Positions 1-4,759 of a DNA stretch of 7,041 bases are shown piece after piece. The position numbers and the translations under genes are program-made. Source of the stretch: Acidobacteriota bacterium (GTDB lineage Bacteria > Acidobacteriota > Terriglobia > Terriglobales > Acidobacteriaceae); the NCBI GenBank assembly GCA_021805955.1, contig JAJZDO010000963.1:1-7041 (forward strand), given 5' to 3'. The notes under the pieces were generated by a model. That model did not search any database. It saw only the letters and a list, made by a program, of their open reading frames with translations, and was not told where the DNA came from. Position 1 is the first letter of the stretch; each line of letters begins with the position of its first letter.

Positions 1-16
1 AGTTATTTGTGAAAGG

Positions 17-144
17 GAGTCATTCTGAACCCTTCGGCTACGCTCAGGGCAGGCTCCGCGCAGCGGAGTGAAGAATCCAGACGATATGCGCCTGGTCATT
101 GCCGCCGTCACCCTCTGGATTCTTCGCTTCGCTCAGAATGACTC
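17..144. repeat. Inverted pair of dispersed palindromic repeats
   Basis: Two related copies face each other. The outer arms match perfectly over 12 bp (17-28 GAGTCATTCTGA against 133-144), and an inner pair matches over 11 bp (70-80 against CTGGATTCTTC at 115-125). About 34 bp of unrelated sequence (81-114) separates the copies. The right copy is the short form. The left copy carries about 33 extra bases, which include a perfect 6-bp hairpin with a GCA loop (CTCCGC 54-59, GCGGAG 63-68). Read on the minus strand, the right copy translates as SHSERSEESR, a peptide I recall recurring in spurious hypothetical proteins of Acidobacteriota and other environmental bacteria. There is no transposase, so this is better called a REP-like or non-autonomous repeat than an insertion sequence. 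It lies between the gene off the left edge and pgsA. It could form a long stem in RNA, but a terminator role is unproven because no T-run follows. Confidence 0.8.
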
Positions 145-323
145 ATCTCATTTTTAACTACAGTATCTGTAAATCGGCTATAAGGCGTAGAAGAGAAATT
201 AGCATCTTGCGTCTGCAGAGGACGACCCCAAACCGCAGTCACATCCCACTTTTCGGTATTCTCGGGAACGTCCAAGAATAAAAAGCCGGCCCGCTGGCGC
301 GAAGACACCGCAAGGTAGTGCAT
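108..323 (-). CDS. Doubtful small ORF ending inside the repeat
   Basis: I do not recognise this ORF. From an ATG at 323 it encodes about 71 residues. An in-frame GTG at 353 would add 10. The middle (AGFLFLDVPENTEKWDVTAV) has a plausible mix of hydrophobic and charged residues and ordinary codon choice. The last dozen residues (SHSERSEESRG) are simply the dispersed repeat read through to a TGA. No Shine-Dalgarno sequence precedes either start. If real, it is divergent from pgsA, its start lies about 60 bp from the pgsA start, and its original C-terminus was probably replaced or extended by the repeat. It may equally be a gene remnant or a chance frame. No function is proposed. Confidence 0.25.
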   Translation of the reverse strand: MHYLAVSSRQRAGFLFLDVPENTEKWDVTAVWGRPLQTQDANFSSTPYSRFTDTVVKNEMSHSERSEESRG

Positions 324-345
324 AATGCTTGCAAGGCCCTGTATG

Positions 346-364
346 GCACCCACTATTCGGGTGC
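346..364 (+). promoter_or_regulatory. Small hairpin in the pgsA leader
   Basis: GCACCC (346-351) pairs perfectly with GGGTGC (359-364) around a 7-base loop. The hairpin ends 18 bases before the proposed pgsA start and just upstream of its ribosome-binding site. It could be the foot of a leader structure or a dyad operator. Nothing else supports a regulatory role, and a 6-bp match at this GC content can occur by chance. Confidence 0.25.
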
Positions 365-372
365 AGCGAGCT

Positions 373-385
373 AGGATATGCCGTG
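373..385 (+). promoter_or_regulatory. Ribosome-binding site deciding the pgsA GTG start
   Basis: AGGA at 373-376 stands six bases before GTG at 383-385. Translation from this GTG begins V-N-L-P-N-S-I-T, the usual N-terminus of PgsA proteins (M-N-L-P-N-x-I-T). The longer frame from an ATG at 329 would add 18 unconserved residues and lacks a comparable site, so the GTG is preferred. Confidence 0.7.
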
Positions 386-1039
386 AATCTCCCCAACTCC
401 ATCACGATGAGCCGCATTTTTTGCGTTCCGCTGCTCATTTGGCTTCTCTCGCGAACCTTTCCGTTCCACGCGTTCTATGGCGAAGCCGAGATTCTGGCCT
501 CGGCGCTCTTCATCCTCGCTTCCATTACCGATGGAGTGGATGGCTATCTGGCACGAAAACGCGGACAAATTACGACGATGGGCATGCTGCTGGATCCGCT
601 GGCTGACAAACTGCTGGTGACGGCGGCCTTCATCGCGCTGGTGGAACTGAATCCTCGTATCGTTCCGGCCTGGATCGCGGTGCTGGTGATCGGCCGGGAA
701 TTTCTGGTGAGCGGCCTGCGCTCCATTGCGACTACGGAAGGCTTCACAATTCAGGCCAGCGACCTGGGCAAACTGAAGATGGTGACGCAGATTGTCGCTG
801 TCGTGGCGGCCATTCTCGATCACCGATGGAGTGTGTGGCGCTTTGGCTGGTTCATCCTGCCGGTCCACATTATCGCGATCCTCGCGGTCTACTTTATGGC
901 CATGGTCTCGATCATTTCGGCGACCGACTATTTTGTGGCTTTCTGGCGCAAGATCGAGCATGCATCTGTGGCGCGGCGCCGGGAAACTTTTATTCTGAGC
1001 AGAAAGAAAAACGTTTCGACCGTCGACCGGTTTTCCTGA
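383..1039 (+). CDS. pgsA: CDP-diacylglycerol-glycerol-3-phosphate 3-phosphatidyltransferase
   Basis: This integral membrane enzyme transfers the phosphatidyl group of CDP-diacylglycerol to glycerol-3-phosphate. It makes phosphatidylglycerophosphate, the precursor of phosphatidylglycerol and cardiolipin. From the GTG at 383 the protein has 218 residues. The complete CDP-alcohol phosphotransferase signature is visible: D50, D53-G54, A57-R58, eight residues, G67, D71 and D75 (TDGVDGYLAR, then G-MLL-DPLAD). The further conserved stretches GREFLVSGLRS (104-114) and GKLK (129-132) are typical of PgsA rather than of phosphatidylserine or cardiolipin synthases of the same superfamily. Hydrophobic segments lie at about 12-27, 36-49, 77-103, 133-145 and 157-187. 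The last 30 residues form a basic tail (ARRR, SRKK) that makes it somewhat longer than the roughly 180-residue E. coli enzyme. It is transcribed alone in this window and ends before a strong terminator. Confidence 0.93.
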   Translation: MNLPNSITMSRIFCVPLLIWLLSRTFPFHAFYGEAEILASALFILASITDGVDGYLARKRGQITTMGMLLDPLADKLLVTAAFIALVELNPRIVPAWIAVLVIGREFLVSGLRSIATTEGFTIQASDLGKLKMVTQIVAVVAAILDHRWSVWRFGWFILPVHIIAILAVYFMAMVSIISATDYFVAFWRKIEHASVARRRETFILSRKKNVSTVDRFS

Positions 1040-1118
1040 TTCCGTTTTCGACTCCATTGCGTCCATAGAGTGTGGGCCGGAATCGTCGCGTTTGTCTCCT
1101 CCAATCAGCGAAGCCCAC

Positions 1119-1160
1119 AAAAAAACCCTCGTGGCTGTGGGGCCGCGAGGGTTTCTTCTG
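1119..1160. terminator. Bidirectional intrinsic terminator
   Basis: AAACCCTCG (1123-1131) pairs with CGAGGGTTT (1146-1154). The stem continues through a T-G wobble and a GGC/GCC triplet (1133-1135 with 1142-1144), giving about 13 bp around a 6-base loop. Seven A residues (1119-1125) overlap and precede the stem on the left, so the minus-strand transcript ends in a U-run. The plus-strand transcript ends in a weaker TTTCTTCT. It sits between the convergent pgsA and GvpL/F genes and can serve both, with a better fit for the minus-strand transcript. Confidence 0.85.
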
Positions 1161-1196
1161 TATCGACAGGAGTGCAGATTGCGCGATCGGAGCGTT

Positions 1197-1943
1197 TTAC
1201 GCGTAACCGTGCGCCTGGGCTGGACCGCGATGGGTCCCGTGGATAAAGTGATACGGCGGCCATGGACCGGACAACATGATCTGGCAGTCGCGCATGGTTT
1301 GGCTGGCGCTGGAATACTTATTCTGATAGCGAACGATACTTCCGTGCTCTATCAAATGGGCAATGTCGAGCAGCATTTTTCCGCTGTCCGTGCGACGGCA
1401 GGTGATGTCCTCCTCGAGAGGTGAGAACATGCGGTGCACCTGAACGAAGACCGCTTTTGCCTTGGTCTGCCGCTCGCGTTGCACCGTCGCTGTCTCCCGC
1501 AGCCGGGAGAGATATTCCTTCCCAACGCAGGGTGAGGAAAGATACTTCGGCGAGTCGGGCCCAGAGTCTTCAAACACCACTTTCAGGTGCATCTCCGCCT
1601 TGCCGCGCAGACGATCCACGTTGGCGTTGAACTGGCGTTGATTGCTGCGAACCGACCGACGCAGCGCGTCGTCGTCGGAAAATACCGTTCCGAAGCGGAA
1701 GGGCAATACGGTTGAGTGTTCAAAACAGCTTGCGATCACACGGGCGTGATCGACGGCGGATTTCTGGTCTAATTTGTCTTCTGGGGAATGTTCGCTGACT
1801 ACAACTGCGAAATCACTGGCTGGATAGAGGAAAATCTGATTGCCTAATACGCCGATTTGCGCATCTAACGGAATAGGCTTGCGATGATGAGCTAGTACTG
1901 GAAATGCCTGTTTCTCTGCAATGCAATATGCATACCACGCCAT
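1197..1943 (-). CDS. GvpL/GvpF-family gas vesicle protein, isolated copy
   Basis: The 248-residue protein belongs to the GvpL/GvpF family, whose characterised members are minor or accessory proteins in gas vesicle assembly. Visible hallmarks are the N-terminal strand WYAYCIAE, the central block VLPFRFGTVFSDDDALR (79-95), the following GKAEMHLKVVF (114-124) and the C-terminal SGPWPPYHF (225-233). The length is normal for the family and no frame disruption is seen. The ATG at 1943 is preceded by GGGGTGA with a 6-base gap, so this start is plausible. The gene stands alone: no GvpA shell protein, GvpN ATPase, GvpK or other gvp gene is present within the window. It is monocistronic here, with a 470-bp gap upstream and the shared terminator downstream. 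Family membership is well supported. A role in gas vesicles is not, and the protein may have been recruited for something else. Confidence 0.85.
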   Translation of the reverse strand: MAWYAYCIAEKQAFPVLAHHRKPIPLDAQIGVLGNQIFLYPASDFAVVVSEHSPEDKLDQKSAVDHARVIASCFEHSTVLPFRFGTVFSDDDALRRSVRSNQRQFNANVDRLRGKAEMHLKVVFEDSGPDSPKYLSSPCVGKEYLSRLRETATVQRERQTKAKAVFVQVHRMFSPLEEDITCRRTDSGKMLLDIAHLIEHGSIVRYQNKYSSASQTMRDCQIMLSGPWPPYHFIHGTHRGPAQAHGYA

Positions 1944-2130
1944 ACGGAGTCACCCCATCACGCTGGCACGCACCGCTTGCGGAACGTCCAGGCTGAAAGT
2001 TTTTAATCGTTCGACAGCATTGAATTCGGTCTCACTAGAAAACGAGCATGTGCAGGCGGGTCGAAATGCGTTCTGCACCAACTCTGCATCATCCTAATCC
2101 TGATTATGGAAATTCGGCAACTAGACCAGT

Positions 2131-2214
2131 TTCACAGTTGCTTAATGCGGACATAGCGCTATCCCACCCTAGCTGCGCTAGGATGGGGCACCCAAACCTT
2201 ACGCTATCTGTGAA
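2131..2214. repeat. Nested inverted repeat, dispersed palindromic element
   Basis: Three layers of symmetry share one centre. The core is CCTAGC (2168-2173), a TGC loop and GCTAGG (2177-2182). Beyond one C-A mismatch it extends to CCCA and TGGG (2163-2166 with 2184-2187). Further out, ATAGCG (2153-2158) pairs with CGCTAT (2202-2207), and TTCACAG (2131-2137) pairs with CTGTGAA (2208-2214). On the right the two outer arms abut. On the left they are split by 15 bases (2138-2152). The core followed by GGGGCACCC resembles a palindrome I recall as frequent between acidobacterial genes. There is no coding capacity. It is probably a non-autonomous, MITE-like or REP-like repeat. Confidence 0.65.
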
Positions 2215-2219
2215 AATGC

Positions 2220-2241
2220 TTTAATTCCAAGGGGAAAGGAG
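2220..2241 (+). promoter_or_regulatory. Possible -10 box and Shine-Dalgarno sequence before a short ORF
   Basis: TTTAAT at 2220-2225 matches the sigma-70 -10 consensus at five of six positions, but the sequence 16 bases upstream (CTTACG, 2198-2203) is only a poor -35 box. AAAGGAG at 2235-2241 is a strong anti-16S match. Only two bases separate it from the ATG at 2244, which is shorter than usual. Together they suggest an expression signal on the plus strand, but each could be chance. Confidence 0.25.
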
Positions 2242-2243
2242 AA

Positions 2244-2339
2244 ATGCAGGAAGCGTGGGGTTTCGTGCAGGTCGGCGCGGGCCGTCGGGCTTCATTTTTG
2301 GGAAGCGGAACGATTGCGGACGGGACCACGTGGTATTAA
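2244..2339 (+). CDS. Possible 31-residue small protein
   Basis: The ATG at 2244 opens a 31-codon frame ending at TAA (2337-2339). The peptide starts MQEAWGFVQVGAG and ends TIADGTTWY. It is not hydrophobic enough for a membrane peptide and I recognise no family. In its favour are the AAAGGAG directly upstream and the -10-like TTTAAT. Against it are the cramped 2-base spacing, the overlap of its 3' end with an inverted repeat (2316-2351), and the ease with which 31 codons stay open by chance. It could also be a remnant of a larger lost gene. Confidence 0.2.
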   Translation: MQEAWGFVQVGAGRRASFLGSGTIADGTTWY

Positions 2340-2351
2340 CCAACCGTCCGC
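2316..2351. repeat. Inverted repeat enclosing a 10-bp perfect palindrome
   Basis: GCGGACGG (2316-2323) and CCGTCCGC (2344-2351) are perfect inverted arms 20 bases apart. Between them lies the perfect palindrome ACCACGTGGT (2325-2334). The right arm can alternatively pair with GGACG at 2358-2362, and a further small stem (GCTTC 2289-2293, GAAGC 2302-2306) lies just upstream. It sits downstream of the stop of the minus-strand coiled-coil gene, so it could act as that gene's 3' hairpin. No T-run follows on either strand, so it is not a standard intrinsic terminator. A dimeric regulator site around the CACGTG core is another possibility. Confidence 0.5.
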
Positions 2352-2415
2352 TGCGATGGACGCGGCGCGGGAGCGAACGCCCTGGCTGAAACTCTACAGC
2401 GGGAGACGGCGCGCT

Positions 2416-2841
2416 TTAATGGCCCGTGCCGTGGATGGCCTGTACCAGCTTCAGTACAAACATCAGGGTCAGCAGAAACAGTCCTGCCACAGCGGAGTTG
2501 CGCACCCATCCCGCCATGATGCGCACCTGATCGGCCAGATCGAGCTGGTCTTCAGAAAGGTTGGTCAGCGAGTGGTTGAGTTCCGCCGCGTGCTCCTCGA
2601 GTCGCTCCAGACGGCGCTGCTGTTCTTCAATCGCGGGTGCTACATCCACTTGCACAGCCTGCAGCGCTGCCATGTGTTCCTTTAGGTCATGTCGCAGGTC
2701 ACTTCTGATATCGCTGCTCAGGGTCAGCAGTCCCGGAGCAATCGCCTCACGTTTTGGAACCATCATCCGATCCACTAACGGAATCATCCAGGCAAGGTAA
2801 GGAAGCATATCGCCACAAATTCTAAGCAATTTACGAAACAT
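2416..2841 (-). CDS. Coiled-coil protein with C-terminal membrane segment, function unknown
   Basis: I do not recognise this family. From the ATG at 2841 the protein has 141 residues. Residues 1-28 are hydrophobic to amphipathic (MFRKLLRICGDMLPYLAWMI). Residues 44-110 are rich in E, Q, L and R with heptad-like spacing (IEEQQRRLERLEEHAAEL) and look like a coiled coil. Residues 114-133 form one clear membrane segment (SAVAGLFLLTLMFVLKL), followed by a short tail. This layout suggests a small membrane-anchored, self-associating protein. The start is uncertain: an ATG at 2928 overlaps the aroDE stop by 8 bases (ATGTTTAA), and the frame stays open to an ATG at 2964. Both longer forms add a basic, low-complexity stretch (RRDDRLDDRR) without a good ribosome-binding site. 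It lies 79 bp behind aroDE on the same strand, or overlaps it, so co-transcription is likely. Nothing links it to shikimate metabolism. Confidence 0.65.
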   Translation of the reverse strand: MFRKLLRICGDMLPYLAWMIPLVDRMMVPKREAIAPGLLTLSSDIRSDLRHDLKEHMAALQAVQVDVAPAIEEQQRRLERLEEHAAELNHSLTNLSEDQLDLADQVRIMAGWVRNSAVAGLFLLTLMFVLKLVQAIHGTGH

Positions 2842-2920
2842 AGGATTTTTATCCACCGATCGACGGTCATCGAGACGGTCATCCCGTCGTCCGGTGTCTC
2901 CTCTCTTAATCGTCTGCACA

Positions 2921-4501
2921 TTAAACATCCTGTTTTCCGGCCTCGACGCGCGAACGCAAAGCATGCGTTACGACGCGCCACATATCTTCTCTAGGTGCGG
3001 GCTTGCCAGTCCATAGCTGGAACTGCTCCGCTCCCTGCTGAACGAACATCTCCGCTCCCGTAATCACCGCCAGTCCCTTAGCACGGGCCAGGCGCAGCAG
3101 CGGAGTTTCCATGGGGCTGTACACCATGTCGAACACGAGCTTGGCATTCAGCTCTTTCTCTTCCAGGATGGTCTGCTGTTTGCTGCCTGCCATCCCCACC
3201 GACGTCGCATTGAGAATGACGTCAAAACTGGTCTTCGCTACCTGATCGCGCCGGATTGTCTTGGCATCCGCCTCACGCGCCAATTTTTGCGCGGTCTGCG
3301 GTGTTCGGTTCAAAATGAAGACGTCGGCTCCTTTCTGTTTCAATCCGAAGGCCGCTGCCCGCGCCGCGCCACCGGCTCCCAGCAGAAGAATCTTCGCCTT
3401 CCTGAGATCGATTCGTTGTTCGAGGGGCCGGACCACCCCGGTTACATCCGTGTTGTAGCCGATCAGCTTGCCATCTTGCGAACGGACTACGGTATTGCAG
3501 GCGCCGATCTTTTGCGAGAGCGCGTCGGTCCGATCAAGATGTTTCATTATCTCTTGCTTGAACGGCATCGTAACGCTAAGTCCCTGGACAGGAACCTCAC
3601 GAATCAACACCATCAGGTCGGCAAGTTTGTCGGTTTGCAGCGCAAGATAGACCGCATTCACCGTTTCCCGGTGGAACGCAGTGTTCATCATGATGGGCGA
3701 AAGAGAATGGCGGACGGGGTCGCCGGCAACTCCATAGACTTTCGTTCCCGCATCGACCTGGTCGGCTCGATAGGCCTCAATGAGAGTGCGGGCGGCAATT
3801 TGGCCGGGCGCGGTTTCCTCCCCGACTGTAGCCGAAGCAAAGGTAAACCGGCTGCCGGCACGCAGGCCGAGCACGCGGCTGATGACACCGAGATCGCCCA
3901 TGCAGATGCCGACCACATTCCCCTCATCGCGCTTCGATTCCAGAAAACGCATCATGGCCACGTTGTCGGCCAGCGAACGCGCGGTGGTGACGATCTTGAT
4001 AAAGTCCGGCTGCAGCGGGCGAATGCGAGCATATATCTTTTCGAGGTCTTTGGTCGCCTTGAAATCGTGATACGAGATCAACAGCGCCGCACCCTGCCCG
4101 CGCAGTCTCTTCCAGTCGGCAGGCTTCAGGCCCTCGGCCGTCTGCAACTCCACATCCACCAGATCAAACCCGGATGCGGCCGCCTTCGACAGAATTTCCA
4201 GTTCGCCGGCAACGGCACCCGTGAACTTTCCCCCGTTCACCTTGCGGCGGCAGGTGGCGATTGCCGTGACTTCGCGATGCTCGTCGAGAAAACTCTTCAG
4301 CTTCGGCATCGCCGCCAGCGGTTTCGGCAAGTAATCGAGCCGGAATTCGATCAGCGTGTTTTCGCGCACAGCATCGGCAGCTTTTTCCAGCATTTCCTGG
4401 GGGGTGCTGCCGGTGAGCGCGACGCAAATGCGGCCCAGCCGCGAACGAAGGTAGCGCAAACCTACATTTTGAGCAGACTCTATCATCACGTTTTCCCGCA
4501 C
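2921..4501 (-). CDS. aroDE: Bifunctional 3-dehydroquinate dehydratase / shikimate dehydrogenase
   Basis: The cytoplasmic fusion enzyme dehydrates 3-dehydroquinate to 3-dehydroshikimate and reduces that to shikimate with NADPH, two successive steps toward chorismate and aromatic amino acids. From the GTG at 4501 it has 526 residues. Residues 24-245 form a type I dehydratase, with the catalytic pair H145 (SYHDF) and the Schiff-base lysine K169 (FIKIVTT), plus the ligand region EFRLD (52-56). Residues 254-520 form the dehydrogenase: SLSP (266-269), catalytic K315 in TMPFK, CNTV (335-338), GYNTD with D352, the nucleotide loop GAGGAA (375-380), NRT (398-400), NATSVGM (431-437) and the C-terminal block GAEMFVQQGAEQF (482-494). 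All key residues of both halves are present. The start is uncertain: an ATG at 4486 gives 521 residues, and the GTG at 4501 has only an imperfect AAGAGAG nearby. The domain order matches the plant DHQD-SDH enzymes. The aroDE gene heads a minus-strand pair with the coiled-coil gene. Confidence 0.95.
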   Translation of the reverse strand: MRENVMIESAQNVGLRYLRSRLGRICVALTGSTPQEMLEKAADAVRENTLIEFRLDYLPKPLAAMPKLKSFLDEHREVTAIATCRRKVNGGKFTGAVAGELEILSKAAASGFDLVDVELQTAEGLKPADWKRLRGQGAALLISYHDFKATKDLEKIYARIRPLQPDFIKIVTTARSLADNVAMMRFLESKRDEGNVVGICMGDLGVISRVLGLRAGSRFTFASATVGEETAPGQIAARTLIEAYRADQVDAGTKVYGVAGDPVRHSLSPIMMNTAFHRETVNAVYLALQTDKLADLMVLIREVPVQGLSVTMPFKQEIMKHLDRTDALSQKIGACNTVVRSQDGKLIGYNTDVTGVVRPLEQRIDLRKAKILLLGAGGAARAAAFGLKQKGADVFILNRTPQTAQKLAREADAKTIRRDQVAKTSFDVILNATSVGMAGSKQQTILEEKELNAKLVFDMVYSPMETPLLRLARAKGLAVITGAEMFVQQGAEQFQLWTGKPAPREDMWRVVTHALRSRVEAGKQDV

Positions 4502-4534
4502 CTCTCTTCAGGTGCAACTGCGGCATCTTATCAG

Positions 4535-4554
4535 GGTTACGGTCAGATGTAACC
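4535..4554. promoter_or_regulatory. Dyad in the divergent aroDE / peptidase intergenic region
   Basis: GGTTAC (4535-4540) and GTAACC (4549-4554) are perfect inverted 6-mers with an 8-base spacer, 34-53 bases upstream of the aroDE GTG. The location suits an operator or a leader hairpin of aroDE. The rest of the 258-bp divergent region (4502-4759) must contain both promoters, but I found no -35/-10 pair above background. No T-box, riboswitch or aromatic-amino-acid leader peptide is visible. Confidence 0.25.
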
Positions 4555-4759
4555 TCGGTCGTAAGAAATCCAGCATCTACAGTACCAAACAAGTAGAAGT
4601 GCAAACTGTTTAGTCTCTCCCATTTCCCTTCCATTTGCCAACTTTATGCCCCGGTATCCAAGATGCTGAAGCGCTCAGACCGATGCAGAACTTCTTTAGT
4701 TAGTATGAGAAGAAGCAGACCCTCGCTGGCAACTTTACTCTAGAACGGAATCGACCCTT

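Larger units (their letters stand above)
1944..2415. other. Gene-poor gap rich in inverted repeats
   Basis: This 472-bp stretch lies upstream of the GvpL/F gene and downstream of the coiled-coil gene, both on the minus strand. No ORF in it shows a recognisable domain. Positions 1950-2130 show no structure I can support, though the GvpL/F promoter should lie there. I did not find a convincing -35/-10 pair. Positions 2131-2351 hold two inverted-repeat systems and a possible short ORF, listed separately. Confidence 0.6.

Noticed and set aside
17..144. CRISPR or phage attachment site
   Set aside because: There are only two copies, in inverted orientation and with unequal lengths. There are no regularly spaced direct repeats, no integrase and no tRNA.
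371..1120. 249-codon minus-strand frame opposite pgsA
   Set aside because: It is antisense to a gene with a complete CDP-alcohol phosphotransferase signature. Its translation is rich in H, R, D and Q with no domain, as expected for a shadow frame.
2314..2685. 123-codon plus-strand frame overlapping the coiled-coil gene
   Set aside because: The minus strand gives a coherent coiled-coil plus membrane-segment protein. The plus frame is featureless, and its start lies inside the short ORF and inverted repeat.
2784..2882. 32-codon hydrophobic minus-strand frame (MTVSMTVDRWIKILCF...) overlapping the coiled-coil gene, as a possible leader peptide
   Set aside because: The AGGAG upstream is 15 bases away, too far for its ATG, and most of the frame overlaps the coiled-coil gene out of phase. 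There is no run of regulatory codons to suggest attenuation.
3287..4552. 421-codon plus-strand frame opposite aroDE
   Set aside because: It mirrors the aroDE coding frame. The translation has no recognisable motif, while the minus strand shows every catalytic residue of both enzymes.
4164..4634. 156-codon minus-strand frame overlapping the aroDE 5' end
   Set aside because: It is out of frame with aroDE, and its translation is a Cys-, Arg- and His-rich shadow of the dehydratase N-terminus.
4561..4700. Sigma-70 promoters for aroDE and the peptidase
   Set aside because: Candidates such as TTGCAC-17-TGTAGA (minus strand) and TAGTAT (plus strand, near 4701) match too few consensus positions to separate from background.
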